From NCBI RefSeq assembly GCF_009026145.1, contig NZ_WBUE01000013.1:1-64000 (forward strand): 64,000 nt of DNA, written 5' to 3'. The position numbers and the translations under genes were made by a program. This DNA comes from Hyphomicrobium sp. GTDB taxonomy: Bacteria > Pseudomonadota > Alphaproteobacteria > Rhizobiales > Hyphomicrobiaceae. Positions within the stretch are counted from its first letter, which is position 1, and every line of letters begins with the position of its first letter. The notes beneath the pieces are model-generated. The model did not search any database, was not told the origin of the DNA, and saw only the letters and a list, made by a program, of their open reading frames with translations. Positions 28,599-36,649 of the stretch are shown piece after piece.

Positions 28599-29276
28599 AT
28601 GTCAAGCGAAAGCCCGAAGCACGCAATTTTCACCCAGTTTGCCTCGGTGGCGAAAGCGATCGGCCACGCGCATCGGCTCGAGCTCATCGAGCAATTGGCA
28701 CAGGGTGAACGCAGCGTCGAAGTGCTCGCCGACCGCACCGGCCTTTCCATTGCGAACGCCTCGCAACACCTGCAGCAGATGCGGCGCAGCGGGCTCGTCA
28801 TCGCGCGTCGCTCCGGAAAATTCGTGCTCTATCGCCTTGTCGACGATTCCGTTCTCGCCCTTATCGGGGCGCTCAAAGAGATAGCCGAACGCCACCTCGC
28901 GGAGGTCGATCGCATTGTGCGCACTTACTTCGCCGATCGCGACAGCCTGGAGCCGGTGTCGCGCAAGGAGCTGGCGAGGCGCATCAAGGACGGGCTGGTG
29001 ACGGTGCTCGACGTGCGCCCGGCCGACGAATTTGCGCTCGGGCACCTTCCTGGAGCCATCAACATTCCGCTCAGCGCGCTCGCGCGCCATCTCAAGAAGT
29101 TCGACCGCAATGCCGAGATCGTCGCCTACTGCCGCGGTCCCTATTGCATTCTCTCGTTTGAAGCCGTTGCGCGCCTACGCAAGCTCGGTTTCAACGTGCG
29201 GCGGTTGGAGGATGGGTTCCCTGAATGGAAGGCAGGCGGTTTCCCCGTGGAAACGGCGAATGCCGAGCAGTCTTAG
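28599..29276 (+). CDS. ArsR-family regulator fused to a rhodanese domain
   Basis: About 225 residues. The N-terminal winged helix (AKAIGHAHRLELIEQLAQGE, RTGLSIANASQHLQQMRRSG, FVLYRLVDDSV) is ArsR-type. The C-terminal rhodanese domain (VTVLDVRPADEFALGHLPGA) carries the active-site loop AYCRGPYCILSFEA with the catalytic Cys. The fusion suggests that a persulfide or oxidised cysteine state on the rhodanese controls DNA binding, but no metal-site ELCVCDL is visible. Other in-frame starts are 28563 and 28584. I chose 28599 because the earlier ones lie in or next to the operator. A methyltransferase gene follows 21 bases after the stop. Confidence 0.85.
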   Translation: MSSESPKHAIFTQFASVAKAIGHAHRLELIEQLAQGERSVEVLADRTGLSIANASQHLQQMRRSGLVIARRSGKFVLYRLVDDSVLALIGALKEIAERHLAEVDRIVRTYFADRDSLEPVSRKELARRIKDGLVTVLDVRPADEFALGHLPGAINIPLSALARHLKKFDRNAEIVAYCRGPYCILSFEAVARLRKLGFNVRRLEDGFPEWKAGGFPVETANAEQS

Positions 29277-29297
29277 CAAATTGCAGGAGGAGCCATT

Positions 29298-30107
29298 ATG
29301 CCATCGACTATCCAGCTGCACAACGAGCGCGTCGCAAACGTCTGGAACTCCGGGGGCAGCGACTATGACAATATCAGTCGCGGCATTGCCGACTCGATCG
29401 CCCACTGCGTCCTGCGTCTTGATCCCAAGCCCGGCGAAAATATTCTCGACCTCGCAACTGGAACCGGATGGACATCACGCGCCGTCGCCCGGGCAGGGGC
29501 CACGGTAACGGGTGCGGACATCAGTTCCGAGTTGCTCGCTGCGGCGGCGAAGCGGGCCCAAGCCGAGCATCTCGACATTCGCTATGAGCAGGCCGACGCG
29601 GAGAGTTTGCCCTATTGCGACGGTGCCTTCGACGCCGTGATTTCCACTTGCGGCGTCATGTTCGCCAGCCGCCCGGAGGCCGCTGCAAAGGAACTCGGCC
29701 GTGTCTGCCGTCGTGGTGGCCGCATCGCGCTGACCACGTGGTTGCCGGACAGCAATCTGTTCAAGATGTTCCTGGTGATGAAGCCGTATATGCCGCCGCC
29801 TCCATCGCCGCCGCCTGCATCACCTTTCGAGTGGGGCAATCCAGAACGGGTGCGTGAGCTTCTCGGCGGCGACTTCGACCTCAAGTTCGAGAAAGGCACG
29901 TCTTATTACCGCGAGCCGAGCGGAGAGGCGGCCTGGAATACTTTCTCGAGCTCATACGGTCCCACCAAGTCCCTCGCCGCAAGCCTCGACGAGACGAAGC
30001 GCGCGGATCTCGAACGGGATTTCATCGCTTTCCACGAAGGCTTCAGAAACGACCTCGGCATCTGTGTCCCCCGTGAGTATCTTGTCACCGTCGGCGTGCG
30101 AGGGTGA
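29298..30107 (+). CDS. Class I SAM-dependent methyltransferase
   Basis: A 269-residue methyltransferase of the UbiE/Coq5-like superfamily. Motif I is ILDLATGTGWTSRAVARAGA, followed by VTGADISSELL, the post-I acidic region YEQADAESLPYCDGAFDAVI, and GGRIALTTWLPDSNLFKMFL. A Pro-rich loop (MPPPPSPPPASP) interrupts the C-terminal half. The substrate is unknown. AGGAGG precedes the ATG, and it lies 21 bases after the ArsR-rhodanese gene, so the two are probably one transcript. Confidence 0.87.
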   Translation: MPSTIQLHNERVANVWNSGGSDYDNISRGIADSIAHCVLRLDPKPGENILDLATGTGWTSRAVARAGATVTGADISSELLAAAAKRAQAEHLDIRYEQADAESLPYCDGAFDAVISTCGVMFASRPEAAAKELGRVCRRGGRIALTTWLPDSNLFKMFLVMKPYMPPPPSPPPASPFEWGNPERVRELLGGDFDLKFEKGTSYYREPSGEAAWNTFSSSYGPTKSLAASLDETKRADLERDFIAFHEGFRNDLGICVPREYLVTVGVRG

Positions 30108-30137
30108 TCAATAGTCACCGTCATCGGCGCAGTCCCA

Positions 30138-30302
30138 ATGAGGGCTCCTGCGCTAGTCGCCACCTATCTCGTTCGGTGCACCGTCGTCGTCCTCTTGGCC
30201 GGCGCGCTTCAGCTGTTGAATAGATCGCGCAAGGGCATTGTCGGCGGCACGGGTCTCGCGGTTGCGGTGATCAGCTTGGCGGCGGAGCTGATGAAATCGT
30301 GA
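30138..30302 (+). CDS. Possible small membrane protein (54 aa)
   Basis: A frame MRAPALVATYLVRCTVVVLL, then AGALQLLNRSRKGIVGGTGL and AVAVISLAAELMKS, gives two hydrophobic helices separated by a basic loop. This is plausible for a small inner-membrane protein. There is no good ribosome site in front of the ATG, and I know no family, so it could also be the tail of a decayed gene. Sits between the methyltransferase and the HIT gene. Confidence 0.35.
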   Translation: MRAPALVATYLVRCTVVVLLAGALQLLNRSRKGIVGGTGLAVAVISLAAELMKS

Positions 30303-30370
30303 GCGGTGCCTGGTTAGACGCGCAACTCATGCTCGGCCTTGGCCCGAGGACGAGCGGGGCCGGCGAGGCG

Positions 30371-30793
30371 CTACGGCTTCAGCGCCTTGCGGATCTTCTC
30401 GGCGTGCGCGGCGAGCACCTCGGGCTTCTCCATGTTGCGCCCGTGCGGCATCAGCGGCACCCCATCGTGGCGCGGGATGACGTGGAAGTGCAGATGGAAC
30501 ACCGTCTGCCCGCTGGCCGGCTCGTTGAACTGCACCACCGTGACGCCGTCGGCATCGAAGGCCTCCTTCACCGCGCGGGCCGTGCGCTGCACGATGGGTA
30601 TGGTGCGCGCTAGCACGGCGGGATCGGCGTCGAGCAGATTGCGCGAGGCTGCCTTCGGCACCACCAGGGTATGGCCCGGCGCTTGCGGCATGACGTCCAC
30701 GAACACGAGCGCATCGTCGTCCTCGTAAATTTTGTGCGAGGGAATTTCGCCGCGCAGGATCTTGGCGAATACGTTGCTGTCATCGTAGGGCAT
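30371..30793 (-). CDS. HIT family hydrolase
   Basis: A 140-residue histidine-triad protein: NVFAKILRGEIPSHKIYEDD at the N-terminus, VPKAASRNLLD, and the active-site triad HLHFHVIP. Members hydrolyse the P-N bond of nucleoside phosphoramidates such as adenosine-AMP adducts (HinT-type). Length and motif are normal. It is followed at a distance by the GNAT/FemAB gene on the same strand. Confidence 0.94.
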   Translation of the reverse strand: MPYDDSNVFAKILRGEIPSHKIYEDDDALVFVDVMPQAPGHTLVVPKAASRNLLDADPAVLARTIPIVQRTARAVKEAFDADGVTVVQFNEPASGQTVFHLHFHVIPRHDGVPLMPHGRNMEKPEVLAAHAEKIRKALKP

Positions 30794-30859
30794 ACCGGCC
30801 TCCCGTCTAGCGAGCCTGTTAAAGGCATCGCCGCGCGCCGCGTCAAGCCGCCGCGCGCT

Positions 30860-32050
30860 CTATGATTGATCACCTTTGCGGTAGGGCGCGTAGGCCGTGA
30901 GCTCGGCGGCGTTCTCGGCGACGGCCAAGCGCTCGCTCTCCAGATAGCGCGCGACGGCGCGGCGAAATCCCGGATCGGTGATGAAGTGCGCCGAATAGGT
31001 CATCGTCGGCAGGTAGCCGCGCGCCAGCTTGTGCTCGCCCTGCGCGCCCGCCTCGACGCGCGCAATGCGGTGCGCGATGGCGTAGTCGATGGCCTGGTAA
31101 TAGCAGACCTCGAAGTGCAGGCACGGGTGGTGCTCGACGGCGCCCCAGTAGCGGCCGTAGAGGCAATCGCCGCCGATGAGATTGAGGGCGCCGGCAACAT
31201 AGCGCGGGCCGCGCCTGGCCATGATCAGCAGGCAACGCTCGGGCATCGCGGCGCCGAGCAGCGAGAAGAACCTCCGGTTGAGGTACGGGTGACCCCACTT
31301 GCGGCTGCCGGTCTCCATGTAGAAGTCGAAGAACGCGTCCCAGTGCTTCTCCTTAATGTCTTCACCGGTGAGTTGCTCGATGACGAGGCCGTCGGCAAGC
31401 GCCTCGCGCCGCTCCTTGCGCACTGCCTTGCGTTTGCGCGAGGCGAGGCCGGCAAGGAAATCCTCGAAGGTCGCGTAGCCCTCGTTGCGCCAATGGAACT
31501 GCTGGTCGGTGCGCTTCAAAAAGCCCTGCGCGCCGAGGCTTTCCCACTCGTGCCGGCTGAGGAAGGTGGCGTGCACCGAGGAGGCGCCGAGGCGCCGGGT
31601 GAGCTCGACAGCGGCCGCGGCGAGCACGCGCTCGTTGTGCTCCGCCTGCGGTCCGGGCCGCACCAGCAGCCGTCGTCCCGGCACCGGCGTGAACGGTACG
31701 GCGATCTGCAGCTTCGGATAATAGCGACCACCCGCCTGCTCGTAGGCTGACGCCCAGGCGTGATCGAACACATACTCGCCGGCGCTGTTGAGCTTCGCGT
31801 AGCAGGGCGCACAGGCGGCGATTCCCCCGCACGGGTCATCGACCGTAATATGCTGCGGGATCCAGGCGGTGTGGCGCTCGCCGACGCAGCCCGATTCCTC
31901 GAGCGCAGTGAGGAAGGCGTGCGCGATGAAGGGATTGAAGGTAGAGGGATCGGGATTGGCGCAAGCATCCCAGGCTTGGGGCTCGATGTCCGCGATGCGT
32001 GCAACGATGTTGGCGACCGTCGTCCGCTTCTCGCCTCCTTTGACGCTCAT
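30860..32050 (-). CDS. FemAB/GNAT-like acyltransferase (COG3146 type)
   Basis: A 396-residue cytoplasmic protein of the family related to peptidoglycan aminoacyltransferases and GNAT enzymes. Characteristic segments are NPFIAHAFLTALEESGCVGE, FDHAWASAYEQAGGRYYPKL, ASRKRKAVRKERREAL, FYMETGSRKWGHPYLNRRFF and the C-terminal YLPTMTYSAHFITDPGFRRA. It probably transfers an acyl or aminoacyl group; the acceptor is not known. It is the last gene of a run with the GDPD and RidA genes upstream (43 bases from the GDPD stop). Confidence 0.83.
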   Translation of the reverse strand: MSVKGGEKRTTVANIVARIADIEPQAWDACANPDPSTFNPFIAHAFLTALEESGCVGERHTAWIPQHITVDDPCGGIAACAPCYAKLNSAGEYVFDHAWASAYEQAGGRYYPKLQIAVPFTPVPGRRLLVRPGPQAEHNERVLAAAAVELTRRLGASSVHATFLSRHEWESLGAQGFLKRTDQQFHWRNEGYATFEDFLAGLASRKRKAVRKERREALADGLVIEQLTGEDIKEKHWDAFFDFYMETGSRKWGHPYLNRRFFSLLGAAMPERCLLIMARRGPRYVAGALNLIGGDCLYGRYWGAVEHHPCLHFEVCYYQAIDYAIAHRIARVEAGAQGEHKLARGYLPTMTYSAHFITDPGFRRAVARYLESERLAVAENAAELTAYAPYRKGDQS

Positions 32051-32092
32051 TGCAGCTGCTTGCTCTCTTCCCGCACTCTCACGCCCCGCGGG

Positions 32093-32842
32093 TCAGGGCT
32101 CGTAACCCTCGAAGATCGGCGCGTCGGCCCAGCGGGCAGCGGTTGCGCGCTGCTCCTCGGTCCGCACCGTCCACGTCAAAAGCGGCAGCCCCAGGACCTC
32201 GCGCACGAAGCGGGTGACGGGGGTGGGCAGCGCGTTGACGTCGTAAGCATAGAAGTCGGGAGCCACTGGGCCCGATTCAAGCAAGTGCGTCAGGCTGTAG
32301 GCGCGCTCGGGGCCTAGCTTGTCGCGCCACCAGCAGTCGGCGGCAAACTGCCCCGACACGATGCCGCGGGGAACCTCGGGCGCGAGCCCGCGGATGGCCG
32401 CCATCACGGCGGGATCAAACGACATCAGCGCGATAGGTCGGTCGTAGCGGCGCGCCGCGGTGGCGATGGCCTGCAGGTAGCGCGTGTCCGGGGCATCCCA
32501 TTCGCTCTTGATCTCGATGAGTACGGGCACGCGCCCTGAGACGAGCTCGAGCAACTCGGGGAGGTCGATCATGTTGCCGCCGACGTTGCGGTAGCGCAGC
32601 TTCTTCAGCGCGCCCGCCGCATGTCCGGCGATGGGCCCCTCCGCTTCGATGAGCCGCTCCAGCGTCAGATCATGGAACACCATTGGCGTCCCACAGCCGG
32701 CCGGGCGCACATCGCACTCGATGCCATAGCCCTTGGCGATGGCGGCTTCGAATGCCGCCGCGGTGTTCTCGATGATGCCCTTGGCGGCATCGTGCAGCCC
32801 GCGGTGCGCAATCGGCTTCAGAAACGCCGCGCGATCGCGCAT
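32093..32842 (-). CDS. Glycerophosphodiester phosphodiesterase family protein
   Basis: A 249-residue TIM-barrel enzyme with the GDPD signature: IAHRGLHDAAKGIIENTAAA, IECDVRPAGCGTPMVFHDLT (His-Asp metal/catalytic residues), and a C-terminal LLTWTVRTEEQ. It hydrolyses glycerophosphodiesters to glycerol-3-phosphate and an alcohol. No signal peptide is seen, so it acts in the cytoplasm. GAGG lies before the ATG, 8 bases after the RidA stop, indicating an operon with ridA-like and FemAB-like genes. Confidence 0.92.
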   Translation of the reverse strand: MRDRAAFLKPIAHRGLHDAAKGIIENTAAAFEAAIAKGYGIECDVRPAGCGTPMVFHDLTLERLIEAEGPIAGHAAGALKKLRYRNVGGNMIDLPELLELVSGRVPVLIEIKSEWDAPDTRYLQAIATAARRYDRPIALMSFDPAVMAAIRGLAPEVPRGIVSGQFAADCWWRDKLGPERAYSLTHLLESGPVAPDFYAYDVNALPTPVTRFVREVLGLPLLTWTVRTEEQRATAARWADAPIFEGYEP

Positions 32843-32850
32843 GGCCTGCC

Positions 32851-33318
32851 TCAATGCTCGATCACAAGCACGGCGTCGACCTCGACGGCGCAGCCAAGCG
32901 GCAGGCTCGACACGCCGACGGCAACGCGCGTGTGGCGCCCCTTGTCGCCCAGCACCTCGACCATGAGGTCGGAGGCGCCGTTCAAGACCTGCGGATGCTC
33001 GGTGAAATCGGGTGCGGCGTTGACATAGCCCGTCAGCCGCACGATCTGCGCGATACGGTCGAGGCTGCCGATCGTCGCCCGCGCCTGGGCGAGGATATTG
33101 AGGGCGCACAACCGCGCCGCCGCCCGGCCTTCGGCGACCGTCATTCCGCTGCCAAGGCGTCCCGCGGCGATGCTGCCGTCCGCCGCCTTGGAAATCTGGC
33201 CGGAAATGAAGAGAAGGTCGCCCCAGAGGCAGGAGGGTACGTAGTTGGCGACCGGGTTGGGGGCATCGGGGAGGGCGATACCAAGCGTCGCAAGTCGCGC
33301 CTCGACCTTGTCGTCCAT
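32851..33318 (-). CDS. RidA (YjgF) family protein
   Basis: A 155-residue trimer-forming protein of the RidA superfamily (CLWGDLLFISGQISKAADGS, LNILAQARATIGSLDRIAQI, VGVSSLPLGCAVEVDAVLVI). RidA enzymes deaminate reactive enamine/imine intermediates. The 'SLPLGCAVEVDAV' ending is typical of the longer subfamily in which the RidA1 catalytic Arg is replaced, so deaminase activity is uncertain. The ATG at 33318 is preceded by AAGGA; the frame is open to 33408. First gene of the ridA-gdpD-femAB run. Confidence 0.9.
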   Translation of the reverse strand: MDDKVEARLATLGIALPDAPNPVANYVPSCLWGDLLFISGQISKAADGSIAAGRLGSGMTVAEGRAAARLCALNILAQARATIGSLDRIAQIVRLTGYVNAAPDFTEHPQVLNGASDLMVEVLGDKGRHTRVAVGVSSLPLGCAVEVDAVLVIEH

Positions 33319-33473
33319 GCTATTATCCTTCCGCTTCGGCAGCCGGCCACCGGCCTTGTCGCTCGCCTTTTTGACTGGGGCGCCCGGTCTTGGCAATGGC
33401 GAGCGCAAGCCCAGGTATTCAGGCGTTTAACTTGTCCGGGATAGGCTGCGACGCAGGACGAGCGAGAGGAAGA

Positions 33474-34364
33474 ATGCACCACCTAGCCAAGGTTTTGGTT
33501 GCCGGCGCAATCAGCGCGGCGATGCTCGTCACGCCGATCGATACTTCACGCGCGCAGGTTGCCGGCGGAGCCGTGCAGTTCCGCCCGCATCGCGCCGTCT
33601 ACGACATAACCTTCGACCATGCGACGCCAGGCTCTGGGGTCGCCGACATGAGCGGTCGCATGGTCTACGAGATGACCGGAAGCAGCTGCGGCGAGTACGC
33701 GCAGAACATGCGCTTCGTCACCCGCATGACCAACCAGGAGGGCGTGGCTCAGGTCAACGACCTGCGCACCTCGAGCTTCGAGGACCTCACTACCCACCGC
33801 CTGCGCTTCTCGTCCAGCCAGTATGAGAACCAGAAGCTATCGGAGGCTTCACAGGGCAGCGCCGGCCCGGGCAACGGGGCTTCCTTCACCGAGGTGAAGC
33901 TGGTCAAGCCGGCGAAGAAGACAGTCAAGCTGCCGTCCGACATCTACTTCCCGATTCAGCATTCGCTGGCGCTCGTCGAAGCGGCGCGCGCCGGCCACAG
34001 CCAGTTCACGGCCAATCTTTACGACGGCTCCGACAAGGGCGAGAAGTTCTACGAAACGAGCGCCGTCATCGGTCCGCGCGCCGCGCCTGGCAGCGTGAAG
34101 GTGGCGGCGAAAGTCGCCAACGGCGACAAGCTCGACGGTCTTTCCTCATGGCCGATCGCCATCGGCTATTTCGAGCCCGGACCAAGCCGGCTCGATGCGC
34201 TGCCGACCTACGAGCTGTCGTTCCGCTTCTACGAGAACGGCGTCTCGTCGCGGCTCTATATCGACTACGGCGATTTCGCCATCCGCGGCGAGCTGAAGGA
34301 GCTCACCTTCCTCGAGGAAGGCAAATGCGCCGCGTCCCCGTCGCCGGCGCCCGTCAAGCGCTGA
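33474..34364 (+). CDS. eipB: Periplasmic cell-envelope integrity protein EipB (DUF1849)
   Basis: A 296-residue exported protein with a signal peptide at about 1-27. The mature part is beta-rich (FRPHRAVYDITFDHATPGSG; ADMSGRMVYEMTGSSCGEYA; PIQHSLALVEAARAGHSQFT; YELSFRFYENGVSSRLYIDY). Two cysteines, one in SSCGEY and one in EEGKCA near the C-terminus, match the conserved disulfide pair of Brucella EipB, which forms a beta-spiral and protects envelope integrity. The ATG at 33474 has GAGAGGAAG upstream. The end overlaps the convergent DUF3572 gene by 11 bases. Confidence 0.9.
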   Translation: MHHLAKVLVAGAISAAMLVTPIDTSRAQVAGGAVQFRPHRAVYDITFDHATPGSGVADMSGRMVYEMTGSSCGEYAQNMRFVTRMTNQEGVAQVNDLRTSSFEDLTTHRLRFSSSQYENQKLSEASQGSAGPGNGASFTEVKLVKPAKKTVKLPSDIYFPIQHSLALVEAARAGHSQFTANLYDGSDKGEKFYETSAVIGPRAAPGSVKVAAKVANGDKLDGLSSWPIAIGYFEPGPSRLDALPTYELSFRFYENGVSSRLYIDYGDFAIRGELKELTFLEEGKCAASPSPAPVKR

Positions 34365-34647
34365 TTTCCGGATCGCCGATCTCGCCGGCCATCTCCGCGA
34401 GCAGGCGTTGTGCCGGAGCGATGTCCTCGGGCGGCAGGCCGTCGGAGGCACAAAAGACGAGCAGCAGGCTCTCATCATGCAGCAGGTGCTCGAGCACTGC
34501 CGCCAGCATGTGCGGCGAGCGGGCCTCGGCGCGCAGCTCCTGCGGACCGACGCCCGTCAACGTCAGGAAGCGTCCCAGCCGCTGCGGATCTCCCGCCAGG
34601 AACAGCAGCGCCGAGATGCCGATCGATTCCGCCCGGTCGCTCTGCAT
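34354..34647 (-). CDS. DUF3572 family protein
   Basis: A 97-residue helical protein (SIGISALLFLAGDPQRLGRF; LTLTGVGPQELRAEARSPHM; LEHLLHDESLLLVFCASDGL) matching the alphaproteobacterial DUF3572 family, which has no known function but is often placed next to divK. The ATG at 34647 is preceded by GAGGTTGAGG; a GTG at 34668 is also in frame. It is divergent from divK and convergent, with overlap, to eipB. Confidence 0.87.
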   Translation of the reverse strand: MQSDRAESIGISALLFLAGDPQRLGRFLTLTGVGPQELRAEARSPHMLAAVLEHLLHDESLLLVFCASDGLPPEDIAPAQRLLAEMAGEIGDPEISA

Positions 34648-34724
34648 GCGCCTCAACCTCGAATTCACCTAAACGTCGAAAGTTATACGTGTTTCGCTCC
34701 AAGGGGGCGCCCTGCTTCTATTCA

Positions 34725-34739
34725 TTAACTGTTGGTTAC
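34725..34739 (+). promoter_or_regulatory. CtrA-like box upstream of divK
   Basis: TTAA-CTGTTGG-TTAC matches the CtrA consensus TTAA-N7-TTAA at seven of eight fixed bases. It lies 79 bases before the divK start, in the gap shared with the DUF3572 gene. divK is a known CtrA target in Caulobacter. Confidence 0.6.
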
Positions 34740-34817
34740 GCCTTCGCCAGCAAACTCCCGCCCGGCCCAACCTGAGAATCGGTGCAAAAGGGGGCGGGGA
34801 GTGCGAGCTGCAACATC

Positions 34818-35249
34818 ATGAACATCCAGGAGACCAGCGCCGCCGGCCCACGCACGCCCTCGCGGCGAGCGGCCGGCAAGACGGTCCTGATCGTGGAGGA
34901 CAACGAGCTCAACATGAAGCTCTTCCACGACATCCTTGCTGCGCATGGCTACGCCACCATCCAAACCCGTAACGGCCTGGAGGCGCTCGAGCTGGCGCGC
35001 CGTCACCGCCCGGCACTGATCCTCATGGATATCCAGCTTCCCGAGATCTCGGGCCTGGAGGTCACCAAGTGGATCAAGGAGGACGATGACCTGCGGGATA
35101 TTCCGGTCGTCGCCATCACCGCGTTTGCGATGAAGGGCGATGAGGAACGCATTCGCTCCGGCGGTTGTGAGGCCTACATCTCCAAGCCAATTTCGGTCGG
35201 CCATTTCCTCGAGACCGTGCAGCGCTACGTCGGTGAGCCGCGCGCTTGA
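34818..35249 (+). CDS. divK: Single-domain response regulator DivK
   Basis: A 143-residue receiver domain without an output domain: [20 protein letters not shown], then [20 protein letters not shown] with phospho-acceptor Asp71, [14 protein letters not shown] and [16 protein letters not shown]. The sequence is very close to Caulobacter/Rhizobiales DivK, which is phosphorylated by PleC/DivJ and controls CckA-CtrA signalling and asymmetric division. It has ~20 extra N-terminal residues; the start could be 34782 or, more likely, 34818. pleD follows 29 bases downstream, and a CtrA-like box lies upstream. Confidence 0.95.
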   Translation: MNIQETSAAGPRTPSRRAAGKTVLIVEDNELNMKLFHDILAAHGYATIQTRNGLEALELARRHRPALILMDIQLPEISGLEVTKWIKEDDDLRDIPVVAITAFAMKGDEERIRSGGCEAYISKPISVGHFLETVQRYVGEPRA

Positions 35250-35278
35250 ACAGTAACCTGCGCTGAGTAGTGGCGAAT

Positions 35279-36649
35279 ATGACCGCACGAGTACTCGTAG
35301 TCGATGATATCCCCGCAGATGTGAAGCTGCTCGAGGCACGGCTTTCGGCCGAGTACTTCGACGTGCTCCCCGCGGGAACCGGGCAAGAGGCCATCGATAT
35401 CTGCGAGCGCGAGCGCGTCGACGTCGTGCTGCTCGACGTGATGATGCCGGGGATGGACGGCTTCGAGACGTGCCGGCGCCTGAAGTCCAATCCCACGACG
35501 CATCACATACCGGTGGTGCTGGTCACCGCGCTCGACCAGGTGTCGGACAAGGTGCGCGGTCTGCAGGGCGGCGCCGACGACTTCCTGACCAAGCCGGTCG
35601 ACGAGATCGCGCTCGTTACCCGGGTCAAAAATCTCGCGCGCCTCAAGACGTTGACCGACGAGATGCTGATGCGTGCCTTGACCGGTCGGCAGATGGGGCT
35701 CAGCGAGGATGCCGCGCTTCTGAAGGCCCTGTCGGAGGAAAGAGGACGCGTGCTCATCGTCGACGACGACCTCCGCTCCGCGGGGCGTCTGGGCGAGTGG
35801 CTGTCGACGGTGCACAGGCCGACGCTCGCCACCGACCCGCAATCGGCGCTGCATGAGCTGGCCAACGAGGAGTTCGATCTGCTCATCGTCTCGCTTTCGC
35901 TCGCCGGCGCCGATGGGCTGCGCTTGTGCTCGCAGACGCGGTCTACCGACCGCACGCGGCACCTGCCGATCATCGTGCTCGTCGAGCCCGGCAACGAGGC
36001 GCGGCTGTTGCGCGGCCTCGACATGGGCATCAACGACTACATCATGCGCCCCGTCGACCAGAACGAGCTTCTGGCGCGCGTCAGAACGCAGGTGAAGCGC
36101 AAGCGCTACTCGGATCATCTGCGCAATCGGCTCGAGGAGAGCATCGAGGCCTCGGTCATCGACTCGCTCACCGGCCTGCACAATCGGCGCTACATGGAGA
36201 CCCATCTGTCGACGCTCGTCGACGAGGCGCGCCACAGCGGGCGCTCACTCTCCGTGCTGCTCGCCGACATCGACCACTTCAAGCAGGTCAACGACACCTA
36301 TGGCCACGACGTGGGCGATGCGGTGCTGAAGGAGTTCTCCGCCCGCTTCCGTCGCAACACGCGCGGTATCGACCTTGCTTGCCGGTTCGGCGGCGAGGAG
36401 TTTCTCATCATCATGCCGGATACGACCATGGCGCGCGCCTACCAGGTGGGCGAGCGACTGCGTGTATCGATTGCCGCCGACGCGTTCCCGATCAAGCCGG
36501 GGCTCGGCATTCACCTGACGGCCAGCGTCGGCCTTGCAACACTCGAGCGCGCTGATGACACACCGGAAACGGTTTTTCGTCGCGCCGATAGCGCGCTGTT
36601 CACCGCCAAGCGGCGCGGCCGCAATCGTGTGGCAGCCAACGCGGCGTAG
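35279..36649 (+). CDS. pleD: Diguanylate cyclase response regulator PleD
   Basis: A 456-residue protein with two receiver domains and a GGDEF domain. REC1 has phospho-acceptor Asp53 (VVLLDVMMPGMDGFE). REC2 (RVLIVDDDLRSAGRLGEWLS) is an adaptor domain whose acceptor position reads LLIVSLSLAGADG, so it is not phosphorylated. The GGDEF domain (DSLTGLHNRRYMETHL) has active site RFGGEEF and an inhibitory I-site RGID five residues before it. It makes c-di-GMP at the stalked/old pole to drive the swarmer-to-stalked transition. The ATG at 35279 is preferred over GTG at 35270. Operon with divK. Confidence 0.96.
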   Translation: MTARVLVVDDIPADVKLLEARLSAEYFDVLPAGTGQEAIDICERERVDVVLLDVMMPGMDGFETCRRLKSNPTTHHIPVVLVTALDQVSDKVRGLQGGADDFLTKPVDEIALVTRVKNLARLKTLTDEMLMRALTGRQMGLSEDAALLKALSEERGRVLIVDDDLRSAGRLGEWLSTVHRPTLATDPQSALHELANEEFDLLIVSLSLAGADGLRLCSQTRSTDRTRHLPIIVLVEPGNEARLLRGLDMGINDYIMRPVDQNELLARVRTQVKRKRYSDHLRNRLEESIEASVIDSLTGLHNRRYMETHLSTLVDEARHSGRSLSVLLADIDHFKQVNDTYGHDVGDAVLKEFSARFRRNTRGIDLACRFGGEEFLIIMPDTTMARAYQVGERLRVSIAADAFPIKPGLGIHLTASVGLATLERADDTPETVFRRADSALFTAKRRGRNRVAANAA

